64,000 nt of DNA from JAEXOD01 sp043805435 (GCA_043805435.1 JAZDHY010000069.1:72456-136455); one strand, 5' to 3'. Numbered from the stretch's first letter, positions 16,887 through 27,351 are shown. The notes: generated by a model not told the origin, from the sequence alone. Translations and numbers: made by a program.

Positions 16887-19800
16887 TTACTCTAAATCGG
16901 CGGCAGCAATTTTGGGCGGGTTGGTAATTTCAGGCGTGTTATAAAATGATACAAAATATTTTATAAAAGCTTTCAGCAAATCTTTTTTGTTATGTGCAGA
17001 TGTTTTTTTCATTTCAAAAAAAGTTCTTTCGGCATTAAGCATAAATATTTCAATTTTAGATTGAATAATCTGCGGAAACTGATTTCCATCGGTTTCAATT
17101 GCTAAAAAAGGCAGATTGTTAAATGAATTGGAAAAATAATCAACTTTGTTTTCAGCCTTTAATTTGCTTTCGTAATTCATTTCATTGTTTAATATCGATT
17201 CTGCAACACGTGCCGGCATACAGCCAAACGGCCCGATAGAAATAATACCGCATGAGTGATTTAATATTTCTTTTAATGCACTACCAAGAGTTAATATTGC
17301 TTCACCTTCCAAGGCAGGAGGAATAAATTTAGAAGCTATTTCTATTATTTCTTCAACATTAATTAAATCATACTCAACCAAATCGGTTTTAACCAAAATA
17401 CGTTTAATCTTTTTTTCAATTCTTCTTTGTTCAAAAGTTTTAATTTTACCGTATATATAATTATTAAAACTAATGTTTTTACCATCTTTTGGCAAATTTT
17501 CCAAATATGAGGAATAATAGATGTATTCGCCAATAGGAGCAATTGTGGCAATAAAATCTTTTTCAGCCAAACGTTCAATCAAATCCATGCGCGAAAATTC
17601 TTCGTGCCTTACAAATATTTCCCCACTAATTGAAACTTTCTTAGCACTTTTAATGGTAAACCTTTTTTCAATTGCTTTTAAAACAGAAGCTGATTTTTCC
17701 AACTGGGTATAAATGTCTTTAATTGGCAAAGCAGCAACGGCATCTAATATTTTTTGCCATTCTTTATTATATATTTGAACAGCTTCGGATTTATTAAAAG
17801 CCAAAACATGTAAAGCGTTGTAAATGTTTTTCATTACATCTGCAATTGTAAAAGCAATCCATCCTCTTAAAAAAAATTCGGTTCCAAGACCACCGTAACT
17901 ATCCTCATCACTTAGAGAATATATTCCAAAATTACTAAACTGATGTTTGGTAATTAAATCTTCCAAAAAAACTGTATATTGTCCCAATCGGCAGGGGCCG
18001 TTTCCGGCTGTCATAAAATATAAGCTTATTTCGTTTGGATCAGTACGTTTGTTATAATAATCAATTAACGCACCGGCAGAAAGCTGCAAAGGGAGACACT
18101 CTTTGCACAAAGTATTACCTCGCCCAAGCCTTAAAGTTTCGGAAGTGTAAATTGGAAGCACTTGAGTGTTTATACCAAAATAACTAAAATTTGCCTGCAT
18201 AACTTGTGATGAAACTAAACCCATACTTGGCAATAACAGCTTGATGTTTTTGTCATAAATAGAATACTTTTTATTAAAAACCGGATGAAATATTTCGGTA
18301 GGATTTAACATCTTAACTGCTTCAAAATCAGCTTTGACAGTTGATAAATTACCTAATTTGGTATAGCTGTTAAATATATCCAAAGCTGCTTCAATTCTTG
18401 TGTTTATTCCGGCATCGGCAGTATGACTGTCAAGTTCTAATGTAAGGGAAGGTTTTTCGTCCATTATTTTTCTAAAATAGTTAAGAATAAACGAATCGGG
18501 GCCGCAGCTAAAATTGGTTATATACACACCAAAAAGTTTTTGGTTATCTTTAATAATCCGGGCGGCTTTTAATATTTGTGTTCCTGTTCCCCAATACATA
18601 TGCGAATACGATTTAACATCACCAAAGCTGATAAAATCCGATGGTATAATTGTTACGTTGCGCGAAGCAAATTTTTGAGGAATGCCAAGATTAGCTTCCT
18701 CTGCATACGAGTTATACGCCCGCCCTAAAAGTACAATAGCAAATGAATCACTTTGTTTTAATTCCTTTAAAATATCCACGCCTATTTCTTTAAATTCATT
18801 AAACATTTCCGTTTGTTTTTTATAAGCGGAAATAAAAGAACTTTTTGCTTTGTTTTTATCAATACCAAGTTTAACGGCAAGATTAATAAAAACTTTAGCA
18901 GTTAAATCAATATTATTTAAATCAATAACAGGATTTAGAATTTTTATGTTTCTTAAATCATCCTTAAATGCGGTTTTTATATAATAACTTTCAGCCTGCA
19001 ATAAAACGCATGTTTTTTGTTCGGTTTTATCGTCTGTGTTTTTCGGCAATTCTTTAATGTGGGGAATAAAAATATAATCCGGTTTTTTATTAATTAAACT
19101 TTGCATAAATCCATGTGAAAGTTCGGCGGGATAACAAAACGAAGAGCTTATTTTTTCAATTCCTTTTGTATCAACATCCGCTTCTAAAATAACATTAAAA
19201 CCAAGCAAAGTAAAAAAATTATAAAATAACGGATAATATGTATTTGTTAAAAATGATTTTAATATACCTATTGTTGGGGCATTATTTTGTATCTGAATTC
19301 CAACAAGGTGTTTATTAAATACCAAATGCTGCCTTAGTTTAACATAATCTTTAACTTTTCCATTATCTGTATCTTTATCTGTTTTAATTAAAGAGTATAA
19401 ATTACAGGCACCGCCAAAAGGATATTGTTTACCGTTAATATTAAAAATAGAAATTGAACATTTGCGGTCGCATTTTTCTTTTCCTCCGCTGCAAATAAAA
19501 GATTTTGAATATTCAATTTGCCTGTTTACCAGTTCGGTAAGCGAAAAAGTTTTCTTTTCAATAAGGTTATAGTTAATTCGTTTTTTTACTTCCAACGCAA
19601 CACCAAAAGCACCCATCAAACCGGGTTCCGGCGGAACAATAATTTGTTTTCCTGTTAATGCTGCCATTGCAATTGGAACAGCTTTATTATAACAGACTCC
19701 GCCTTGCATAAAAATTTTTTTACCAACAGGTCTATTTCCTTTAACTCTGTTTATATAGTTCATACAAACTGAATAAACAAGTCCAGCAACAACATCACCT

Positions 19801-21242
19801 GTTGAAAGTCCGTCGTGTAAAGCATTTTTAATATCACTGCTTATAAAAGCAGAACATTGGTCGTTAAAATTTGGTGGAGTTAAAGCGTTAAGTGCAAGCA
19901 TGGAAATTTCTTTATAATCTATATTCAAAGTTTCAGAAGCAGCTTCTTCTAAAAAAGAACCGGTACCTGCCGAACATGCTTCGTTCATTGCATAATCGGT
20001 AGCGACACCGGAAGTAATAAAAGTATATTTAGCATCCTGACCGCCAATTTCAAAAATGGTTTCTGCTTCATTATCAAAATGAAGAGTAGCGGTTGAATGA
20101 GCAATTATTTCGTTAATAACAGAATTTGTTTGGGCATGTAACCCTGCAATTTGACGACCCGAGCCTGTAACCCCAAACCCAACAATATTTATATTGTTTT
20201 CTAATTTCTGTAATAACAATTTATAGCAATTTTTTGCTGCATCAACCGGATCGCCGTTTGTGCGTAAATATTCACTGCCAATAATTGCATTATCCTTTGT
20301 TCTTAGTATAACTGCTTTTGTGGTGGTAGAACCTACATCTAAACCTAATATACATTCATCGTCATTTTCTGCTTTTGCAAAATTAATTTCTTCAAACTTT
20401 ACATTATTAATAAAATTTTTAAGCGGTTGATGAAATGAAAAATTTGTGACATGTTCTTTTGCGAGATTGTTATATTCTAAAACCGGAATGTTATTGTGGA
20501 ACGAATAATATGCTGCTCCAAGTGCTTCAAAATACGTTGAATGTTCGGAAACAAACAAATTAGGCAGTTCTTTTTTTAAATGAGAAATAAATGATAAATT
20601 ATTAACCGTACCGCCAATAAGCAAAATTTGTTTATCTTTATAACGTGGGATTAGGTTAATAATTTTTGAAGCCATCATTTGACTTAAACCGGTTACAATA
20701 TTTTCTTTTTTTATTCCTATGTTTAAAGCATGCGTGCAATCGGATTTACAAAAAACAGAACAACGTCCCGAAATATTATAAGGAATTATATTGTCCGTTA
20801 TATCACTTACGTCGTCAAGACTTAAATTCATTCTTTTTAATTGCTGAACAAAAAACTCGCCTGTACCTGATGCGCATTTATTACCGGTAATCACCTTTGT
20901 TATTTGTAATTGTTCATCTAACAGATAAATCATAAAACTTTCTGCACCGGCCGAAACAACAATATCTGCAGAGATATTTAAACATTTCAAGGCCAGTTCA
21001 ATAGTTTCAGCTTCCGATAAAGAATAAACATTTAACAAATCTTTAAAATTACGCCCCGTAGCAGTAAGTTTATCAACCTGAACTGAATTTAAAAGAGTTT
21101 GAATTGCTGTTTTAGCATTACCATGATGAGGCAGAGATTTTTGGTAAGAAACAAAAGGTTTATTTAAAAGGCCTGAATCTAAACAAACCAACGAAACAGT
21201 CGAAGCTCCAATGCAGATTCCGCAATTTGAGTATTTATTCAT
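16887..21242 (-). CDS. Giant 2-hydroxyacyl-CoA dehydratase activase-related protein (BcrAD/BadFG ATPase x2 plus DUF2229)
   Basis: The 1451-aa protein has two actin-like BcrAD_BadFG_HgdC domains. The first (about 5-255) contains CASGTGEFF with Cys123. The second (about 297-550) contains LGLDVGSTTTKAVIL and CSAGTGSFLEE. A Cys cluster follows (GGKEKCDRKCS), then a DUF2229 region with FCYPAELSHG and a C-terminal region related to dehydratase subunits (SCGPDSFIL, NGPCRLGQYT). Such proteins bind a [4Fe-4S] cluster and ATP, and are thought to drive ATP-dependent low-potential electron transfer or radical dehydration. No separate HgdB/HgdA or beta/gamma subunit lies nearby, so the substrate is unknown. 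It follows the cyclase gene after an 89-nt gap, perhaps as the end of the same long operon. Confidence 0.9.
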   Translation of the reverse strand: MNKYSNCGICIGASTVSLVCLDSGLLNKPFVSYQKSLPHHGNAKTAIQTLLNSVQVDKLTATGRNFKDLLNVYSLSEAETIELALKCLNISADIVVSAGAESFMIYLLDEQLQITKVITGNKCASGTGEFFVQQLKRMNLSLDDVSDITDNIIPYNISGRCSVFCKSDCTHALNIGIKKENIVTGLSQMMASKIINLIPRYKDKQILLIGGTVNNLSFISHLKKELPNLFVSEHSTYFEALGAAYYSFHNNIPVLEYNNLAKEHVTNFSFHQPLKNFINNVKFEEINFAKAENDDECILGLDVGSTTTKAVILRTKDNAIIGSEYLRTNGDPVDAAKNCYKLLLQKLENNINIVGFGVTGSGRQIAGLHAQTNSVINEIIAHSTATLHFDNEAETIFEIGGQDAKYTFITSGVATDYAMNEACSAGTGSFLEEAASETLNIDYKEISMLALNALTPPNFNDQCSAFISSDIKNALHDGLSTGDVVAGLVYSVCMNYINRVKGNRPVGKKIFMQGGVCYNKAVPIAMAALTGKQIIVPPEPGLMGAFGVALEVKKRINYNLIEKKTFSLTELVNRQIEYSKSFICSGGKEKCDRKCSISIFNINGKQYPFGGACNLYSLIKTDKDTDNGKVKDYVKLRQHLVFNKHLVGIQIQNNAPTIGILKSFLTNTYYPLFYNFFTLLGFNVILEADVDTKGIEKISSSFCYPAELSHGFMQSLINKKPDYIFIPHIKELPKNTDDKTEQKTCVLLQAESYYIKTAFKDDLRNIKILNPVIDLNNIDLTAKVFINLAVKLGIDKNKAKSSFISAYKKQTEMFNEFKEIGVDILKELKQSDSFAIVLLGRAYNSYAEEANLGIPQKFASRNVTIIPSDFISFGDVKSYSHMYWGTGTQILKAARIIKDNQKLFGVYITNFSCGPDSFILNYFRKIMDEKPSLTLELDSHTADAGINTRIEAALDIFNSYTKLGNLSTVKADFEAVKMLNPTEIFHPVFNKKYSIYDKNIKLLLPSMGLVSSQVMQANFSYFGINTQVLPIYTSETLRLGRGNTLCKECLPLQLSAGALIDYYNKRTDPNEISLYFMTAGNGPCRLGQYTVFLEDLITKHQFSNFGIYSLSDEDSYGGLGTEFFLRGWIAFTIADVMKNIYNALHVLAFNKSEAVQIYNKEWQKILDAVAALPIKDIYTQLEKSASVLKAIEKRFTIKSAKKVSISGEIFVRHEEFSRMDLIERLAEKDFIATIAPIGEYIYYSSYLENLPKDGKNISFNNYIYGKIKTFEQRRIEKKIKRILVKTDLVEYDLINVEEIIEIASKFIPPALEGEAILTLGSALKEILNHSCGIISIGPFGCMPARVAESILNNEMNYESKLKAENKVDYFSNSFNNLPFLAIETDGNQFPQIIQSKIEIFMLNAERTFFEMKKTSAHNKKDLLKAFIKYFVSFYNTPEITNPPKIAAADLE

Positions 21243-21331
21243 TCAAATAATATCAGTTTAATTTACTTGCATATAATTTTTAAAATAGCAAGTAAATATA
21301 CTAATTTTGCAGTAATAATAAGGAGTATAAT

Positions 21332-22396
21332 TTATAATAAATCAAATTGTCGTAATATACCGGGCCATTCTTCTTTAAGTTTGTCACGCCCGCCGGGGGT
21401 AAGAAAACGCCAGTCGGTATTTACGGTTTTTTCAAAAAAGCGTTCATAAACCTGCAAATCATATTTAACTATATATCTAAAAAGTGACCATAAAATACGC
21501 ATATCAATAGTTGAATAATATTGAAACTGCTCTTCAAAACTTGCTTTTTTAGCTTTCCATGTAATAAAACTAGTTGGTTTAATGTCTGTGCTTTCTGCTT
21601 CGCTTAAAGAATCTGTTGCAATACTCCATAAAAGCACTGTTCCAATAATTAAATCTTGTGTGTTTTGTTTGCGAATAAAAAACTTTCTATTCAAAATAGA
21701 ATGGACAAAAAAGTAAGCAATAAATTTATTTAACTTTTCGCCTTCTGAATTTAGGGCATCAAAACAAGAGGGTGTTTCTATATTTAAACCGTCAATATTT
21801 GGTTTTACAAACTGAAAAACAACAAGTTTTTCGTTATGTTTAACAAATGTTTCGTACCGAGTAAACGAATGCATATATTTTTCGCGATTACGCAACATTT
21901 CATAAACAGTAGCACCAACCATTAATTGATTGCCGTCTGCCAAAGTCATTATCCGCTGGCACATATTAACACCGGTGCCGGCAATATTTTTATTGTCATT
22001 AATATCAATAGTAATATTATCAATATTGGAATTAACACCAATTCTAACCTTAAACTGCCTCATTGGGTCAATATGATTATTGTTGTGTTTGGCAACACGA
22101 CCAATAATTTCTACTGCAATTTTAACATGTATATCGTATGGTTGTTCTACATATAACAACGAAATACAAATTCCATCTCCGGTTGGCAGATAAATGACTT
22201 GTTCTTTTTTAATACCGTTAGATTCAACAGTTGCTTTAACTATTCCATTTAACATTTTAACAAGATCGCTTTGTGCTTCAACACTTCTGCCTTGAGTAAA
22301 ATTAACAATATCTAAAAAAATATATTTTACCGGAACTGTTGTAACTTCTGCTGATGAATTATAATTAATAATTTTTAATTTGTCGTTTTCTGCCAT
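21332..22396 (-). CDS. Class III adenylate/guanylate cyclase domain protein
   Basis: The N-terminal 190 residues form a CHD-type cyclase domain with metal-binding Asp29 (FLDIVNFT) and Asp74 (PTGDGICI), followed by an N-ACQR-like segment (GTGVNMCQRIM). No membrane helix or receptor domain is visible. The last ~150 residues are helical and unrecognised (EEQFQYYSTIDMRILW). Both metal aspartates are present, so it may be active, but several transition-state positions differ from classic cyclases and substrate choice is unclear. It sits 12 nt after the lyase gene within the long minus-strand operon. Confidence 0.8.
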   Translation of the reverse strand: MAENDKLKIINYNSSAEVTTVPVKYIFLDIVNFTQGRSVEAQSDLVKMLNGIVKATVESNGIKKEQVIYLPTGDGICISLLYVEQPYDIHVKIAVEIIGRVAKHNNNHIDPMRQFKVRIGVNSNIDNITIDINDNKNIAGTGVNMCQRIMTLADGNQLMVGATVYEMLRNREKYMHSFTRYETFVKHNEKLVVFQFVKPNIDGLNIETPSCFDALNSEGEKLNKFIAYFFVHSILNRKFFIRKQNTQDLIIGTVLLWSIATDSLSEAESTDIKPTSFITWKAKKASFEEQFQYYSTIDMRILWSLFRYIVKYDLQVYERFFEKTVNTDWRFLTPGGRDKLKEEWPGILRQFDLL

Positions 22397-22408
22397 TATA
22401 TAACTATT

Positions 22409-23974
22409 TTAATTTAATTTTACATTTTCTTCTACTTTAGTAAGCAAAAGGTTATTATCAATAATTTTTTGTATTGATACTATATCATCGGAAATTACCC
22501 TGTCTTCGTTTAGCGGTTTTACAAATATTCTTATAAAATTATGTGCAATTCCGGTTCCTATACCACATTTTAGGGGTTTTAAGAACTCAATTCCTTGTGC
22601 AGCAGTCATTAATTCAATAGCAAGCACATTTGTTACATTTTTAAGAATTGTTAAACACTTACGTGCAGAAATAGAACCCATGGAATTATGGTCTTCCTGA
22701 TTAGCCGAAGTTGGAATAGAATCTACACTGGCGGGATGAGCTAAAACTTTATTTTCGGAAACTAAACTTGCCGCAGTATATTGCGCAATCATTAAACCGG
22801 AGTTTAAACCACCGTTTGGAGTTAAAAATCGGGGCAATAAACTTAACGAACCGTTTACAAGCCTTTCAATTCTTCTTTCGGCAACATTTGCCAGCTCGGA
22901 AAGAGCAATACCCATAAAATCCATAACAAGTGCAATTGGCTGACCGTGGAAATTTCCGCCTTCCAAATAGTCGCCATCTTCGGTAAATATTAAAGGATTA
23001 TCGGTTACGGAGTTAATTTCTGTTTCAACAACCGAACAAACATAATTTATAGTATCGCGCGAAGCACCATGTATTTGCGGAATGCAGCGTAACGAATACG
23101 AATCTTGAACCCTGTTATCATTAAGAATGTGTGATCTTCTAATTTCGCTGTTATTAATTAATGCTAAAAGATTTTCGGCTGTTTGAATTTGTCCTTTATG
23201 CGGGCGTAATTTGTGAAGACGTAAATCATAGGCTTTAGTGGAACCCCTTAAAGCTTCGTGCGAAAGAGCTCCGCTAATATCGGCAATTTTAATTAATCGT
23301 TTAGCTTTAATACAAATAAAACTTGCAATGGAAGTCATCATTTGTGTGCCGTTAATTAATGCAAGTCCTTCTTTTGCTGCAAGTGTAATAGGTTCTAACT
23401 TAAATTTGGCAAGAGCCTCTTTTGATTCAATAATATTATCAAAATTTGTATTAAGTTCGTCAATTTTATCAAATACTTGAGCTTTCCCTTCGCCAATTAT
23501 AGATAAAACAATGTGTGCCAAAGGTACTAAATCGCCGCTTGAACCAACCGACCCCTGAGAAGGCACAACAGGTATAATATTATTGTTAATCATCTCCAGC
23601 AATAAGTTTATGGTGGAAAGACGAATACCCGAATGACCTAAAGCAAGAGCATTGGCACGTAAAAGCATCATTATTTTAATAATAATTGGAGGGAGATTTT
23701 CGCCTACACCGGCAGAATGACTTAAAATCAGATTTTTTTGCAGCTTAAAAATATCTTTTTGCGAAATTTTTACATTTGCAAATTCGCCAAAACCGGTAGT
23801 TACTCCATAAACAGCTTTATCTTCTTTTATCCATTTGTCAATTAAAGTACAAGCTTTTTCAATATTAACAACTGAACTTTCTGCTAGTTTAACTTTTGGA
23901 GAATTAGTTATAAAAAACTCAATCTTTTCTAAAGAGAGTGAAGCACCGTCAATAATTAATTGGTTATTTTCCAT
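22409..23974 (-). CDS. hutH: Aromatic amino acid lyase (histidine ammonia-lyase family) with SSG triad
   Basis: The 521-aa protein matches HAL/PAL enzymes along its length: YGVTTGFGEFA, ILSHSAGVGE (the SH pair is typical of HAL), EINSVTDNPL, NFHGQPIA and QEDHNSMGS. The MIO cofactor normally forms from Ala-Ser-Gly; here residues 145-147 are Ser-Ser-Gly (GSVGSSGDLVPL), with Val in place of the usual Ala at 150. The enzyme should eliminate ammonia from an aromatic amino acid, most simply histidine to urocanate. No hutU, hutI or hutF lies in the window, so role in histidine breakdown is not secured by context. It overlaps the end of hflX by 11 nt. Confidence 0.85.
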   Translation of the reverse strand: MENNQLIIDGASLSLEKIEFFITNSPKVKLAESSVVNIEKACTLIDKWIKEDKAVYGVTTGFGEFANVKISQKDIFKLQKNLILSHSAGVGENLPPIIIKIMMLLRANALALGHSGIRLSTINLLLEMINNNIIPVVPSQGSVGSSGDLVPLAHIVLSIIGEGKAQVFDKIDELNTNFDNIIESKEALAKFKLEPITLAAKEGLALINGTQMMTSIASFICIKAKRLIKIADISGALSHEALRGSTKAYDLRLHKLRPHKGQIQTAENLLALINNSEIRRSHILNDNRVQDSYSLRCIPQIHGASRDTINYVCSVVETEINSVTDNPLIFTEDGDYLEGGNFHGQPIALVMDFMGIALSELANVAERRIERLVNGSLSLLPRFLTPNGGLNSGLMIAQYTAASLVSENKVLAHPASVDSIPTSANQEDHNSMGSISARKCLTILKNVTNVLAIELMTAAQGIEFLKPLKCGIGTGIAHNFIRIFVKPLNEDRVISDDIVSIQKIIDNNLLLTKVEENVKLN

Positions 23975-25235
23975 ACATCAACTTGTTTATTTTATTTAAA
24001 TTGTCTTGTGTTGTTCTAAATTTAATATAAGCAAAATCTTCTTCATATTTAATATCAATTACTTCGGCAATTGAATGAATATAAGATATTAACTTTGAAT
24101 TATACGAGCTTATTTTTAACTCGTTAAACATAAAATTATCGTCATAAAACTTAATTAAAAGATCGTTTAAAGCAGCTATGTTAATTGCCCGCGAAGCAGA
24201 AATCATTATACTATTGGAATATTTGTTTTTTACGTATTCCATAATATGTTTGTCTTCAAGTGCGTCAACTTTGTTAAATATATAAAGCAGGGGTTTGTTT
24301 TCACATTTTAAATCTGCCAAAGTATCTTCTACAACTTTTATATGATCTTCAAAATAAGGATGCGAAATATCAACTATGTGTAAAATAAAATCAGCTTCGC
24401 GTACTACACTTAACGTGCTTTTAAATGAAGCAACCAGATGAGCCGGTAGTTTGCGTATAAATCCAACCGTATCGCTAATAAGCAGATTTTTATTTTTCAT
24501 CAATTCAAAAGAGCGTGTTGTTGAATCCAATGTGGCAAATAATTTATCTTCCGCAAGTACATCGGCATTTGTAAGAAGATTTAACAACGTGGATTTACCG
24601 GCATTGGTATAACCAACAAGTGATGTGGTAATAACATCTTGTCGTTTTAAACTTTTTGTTGACTGCTGGAGTTCAATCTTTTCCAATTTTTCTTTTAATT
24701 TGCCAATTCTGGTTCTAATAATTCGTCTGTCGGTTTCAATTTGGGTTTCACCGGGGCCTTTTGTTCCTATTCCGCCAAACTGTTTTGAAAGGTGAGTCCA
24801 TGCGCGTGTTAAACGAGGTAATAAATATTCAAGCTGGGCTAATTCCACTTGTGTTTTTGCTTCATTTGTTCGGGCATGTTGGGCAAAAATATCCAAAATT
24901 AAACCGCTTCTATCAACTATTTTCCTCTCAATTATTTTTCCTAAATTTCTTACTTGGGTTGGAGTTAAATCATCGTCAAAAATAATTAAGTCAATATCGT
25001 TTAATTCGGCAAGCTCTTTAATTTCTTCGGCTTTTCCCGTGCCCACATAAGACGCAGTTTCTATTCGGGCTCTGTTTTGAGTAACCCGCAAAATGGTTTC
25101 CGCCCCTGCAGTTTTGGCAAGAAGCTCTAATTCGTTTAAATATTCGTCAACTCGGGCGTCATCGGCACCAATACCTTTAAGAGCAACTAATATTGCACGT
25201 TCAATTTTTTTTTGTTCTACTATATGTAATTCCAT
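23964..25235 (-). CDS. hflX: GTPase HflX
   Basis: The 423-aa protein has the HflX N-terminal domain and the GGIGTKGPGETQIETDRR signature. The G domain has G1 GYTNAGKST, G3 DTVGFI and G4 NKVD. HflX binds the large ribosomal subunit and splits stalled or vacant 70S ribosomes, notably after heat stress. Its start follows the BatA-like gene with a 1-nt gap, and its end overlaps the lyase gene, so it is embedded in the operon. Confidence 0.97.
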   Translation of the reverse strand: MELHIVEQKKIERAILVALKGIGADDARVDEYLNELELLAKTAGAETILRVTQNRARIETASYVGTGKAEEIKELAELNDIDLIIFDDDLTPTQVRNLGKIIERKIVDRSGLILDIFAQHARTNEAKTQVELAQLEYLLPRLTRAWTHLSKQFGGIGTKGPGETQIETDRRIIRTRIGKLKEKLEKIELQQSTKSLKRQDVITTSLVGYTNAGKSTLLNLLTNADVLAEDKLFATLDSTTRSFELMKNKNLLISDTVGFIRKLPAHLVASFKSTLSVVREADFILHIVDISHPYFEDHIKVVEDTLADLKCENKPLLYIFNKVDALEDKHIMEYVKNKYSNSIMISASRAINIAALNDLLIKFYDDNFMFNELKISSYNSKLISYIHSIAEVIDIKYEEDFAYIKFRTTQDNLNKINKLMYGK

Positions 25236-25236
25236 T

Positions 25237-27342
25237 TTATCCTATTTTTGCTAAATCTTTTTTTGAACTTTTTGAAACAGCCATTTCGATAACGGCAAGA
25301 ATTAAAGCAATTATTAAAAATAATCGCCACAACTCGGCACCAAATCTTGATTGATTAATGCTTTTTATATAATTGTCGTTTACGTTAAGCTTAAAATATG
25401 AACCCTTAAAGTTAATTGTTTTTAGATAATCTTCAAAATCGGAATCATTTAAATAAGTTAAATCCGATTCAACAGGATTAGTGTTAACAGAAGAATAACC
25501 TATTAAATCATTTCCGCTTTTAAATTTGTAAGCACCAAGAGTTTCGGTATTGTTATATTTAAGCAGTCTTTTATCTTGTAGTGTATCAATAGCAACAATT
25601 TCACTTTTGTTTTCGGGTTTTATAATATTAACCTGCGGATAAAAAGAATTTGTTAGGTTAATAAATAATTCGGTGCCGGCTGTAATATTATCGGTAAGAT
25701 TAAATTTTGTGGACATATAATATACGGCACGATTTAATATAGGGGCAAATATTCCTTTAATAGGAAAATCAGTCCATGTTAAATTAGGGGAAGTATTATA
25801 AATTAACAATTTGCCCGATTTTAATGTGTATTCCAGTAAAAATGGCGATTTATCTTCCATTTCAATTATATTTCTACCTAAAGAACCGGTCTGCAATTTA
25901 AAATAATAATAAATATTGGGTGATTGTATTACCGGCGTTTTACCTTTTGAAAACATTTCGGTAAATAATGGATGCAAATAATCTATATTGCCAAAATTAT
26001 ATCCTGCTTTTTGATTTGCCAAACTTCCCTTATATTCGTTAAAAGACGGAACCGAAAGGTTTTCCAAAAGAGTTTTATATTTACTAAGTGTTGATTTTGG
26101 GCCGGGGAAAAGGATAATATTTCCGCCTAAAGATAAATAATTATTTAACTGTGTGTAATTGTTTATCAGTTCGCTGCCAATAATAATTATTGTGTTAAAG
26201 CTGTTTAGGTTTAATGCGGAAATTTGGTTTAAAGATTTTTCCGTAATTACAAAACTGTTTACCGAATCATTTTTAGTTAAAGCTGCTTTTATAAATTGTC
26301 CGTCATTAATATCATCAGTAAGTATTAATAAATTTATTTTTTCGGGCACAAAAATAGTAAAATATCTTTTATTATCTGCATTTATTTCGTCATCCTCAAG
26401 TTCGGCAAATACTTCTAATAAATTTCCGTTTTTTAACCGGATATCAAAGTTTATTATTTTTGACTGCCCCACATCAAGACTAACATTTTGCTGAGCCGTC
26501 CTTTGGCCGTTAATAAAAAGGGAAATAATAGAGTTTGTTATATTTAAATTGCCGGAATTGGTTACAACAGCTTCAAAATTAATATTTTTGCCAACTTCAA
26601 AAATTTGATTGTTCGATTTAAGTTCTGTTATTGAAAGATTTGCAGTTTCTTTATCCGATAAATCAAAAGAATATAATCTGACCTGTTGATTTAATAGTTT
26701 ACTAAAATCGGAAAGTCCTTTTTTATCTTCATATAAAGTTTTGCTTTGAAAATCGGATAATATATAAATTTCTTTATTAAAATTATCAGATTTTGATATA
26801 ATATTAGCGGCTTGAATTACCGATTTATGTAAAGGAGCACTAACATAAGAAAGTTGTAAATTGTTAAGCTGAGATTTTAATTTATTTAAATCTGTTGATA
26901 AGCTAATGTTTGAATTTACACTGCCTGCCGCAATTATAACAGCTTCATCGCCTTCTTGAAGTTTGCTTAATAAGTTTAGGGCTATTTTTTTTGCTCTGTT
27001 TAAATAACTTCCTTTATCGGTAATAACAGACATTGAAAATGTATTATCAATAATTATTACTGCTGTAGTTTTTGCTGCGGAGTTTGTACCTCCAACAGAT
27101 GTGCTTTTAATAGTTGGGCGGGAAAACGAAAAAACCAAAAATATTATTATTAAGGTTCGTAAAGCTAATAAAATCCATTGTTTAATTTTAACTTTTTTTA
27201 TTTTATTTTTTTGTAATTCCTTTAAAAAAGCCAAAGTGCTGAATTCAATTTTTTTCAGTTTCCTTAAATTTAATAAATGAATAATTATAGGAATGCTTGC
27301 TGCCAAAAAACCAAAAAGTACTGCGGGATTTAGAAAAACCAT
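25237..27342 (-). CDS. BatA-like membrane protein with von Willebrand A domain
   Basis: The N-terminus is the BatA/aerotolerance-type double helix (FLNPAVLFGFLAASIPIIIH, LRKLKKIEFSTLAFL, then a second helix near 55-76). A vWA domain begins around residue 90 with IIIDNTFSMS, a MIDAS-like D.T.S set. A long extracytoplasmic region and a C-terminal membrane helix (about 675-695) follow. The total of 701 aa is typical of the larger BatA-related proteins of Bacteroidota. In characterised bat operons such proteins sit with MoxR ATPases; none is here. Function is uncertain, probably envelope stress or protein assembly. Confidence 0.85.
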   Translation of the reverse strand: MVFLNPAVLFGFLAASIPIIIHLLNLRKLKKIEFSTLAFLKELQKNKIKKVKIKQWILLALRTLIIIFLVFSFSRPTIKSTSVGGTNSAAKTTAVIIIDNTFSMSVITDKGSYLNRAKKIALNLLSKLQEGDEAVIIAAGSVNSNISLSTDLNKLKSQLNNLQLSYVSAPLHKSVIQAANIISKSDNFNKEIYILSDFQSKTLYEDKKGLSDFSKLLNQQVRLYSFDLSDKETANLSITELKSNNQIFEVGKNINFEAVVTNSGNLNITNSIISLFINGQRTAQQNVSLDVGQSKIINFDIRLKNGNLLEVFAELEDDEINADNKRYFTIFVPEKINLLILTDDINDGQFIKAALTKNDSVNSFVITEKSLNQISALNLNSFNTIIIIGSELINNYTQLNNYLSLGGNIILFPGPKSTLSKYKTLLENLSVPSFNEYKGSLANQKAGYNFGNIDYLHPLFTEMFSKGKTPVIQSPNIYYYFKLQTGSLGRNIIEMEDKSPFLLEYTLKSGKLLIYNTSPNLTWTDFPIKGIFAPILNRAVYYMSTKFNLTDNITAGTELFINLTNSFYPQVNIIKPENKSEIVAIDTLQDKRLLKYNNTETLGAYKFKSGNDLIGYSSVNTNPVESDLTYLNDSDFEDYLKTINFKGSYFKLNVNDNYIKSINQSRFGAELWRLFLIIALILAVIEMAVSKSSKKDLAKIG

Positions 27343-27351
27343 TTATTTTTT

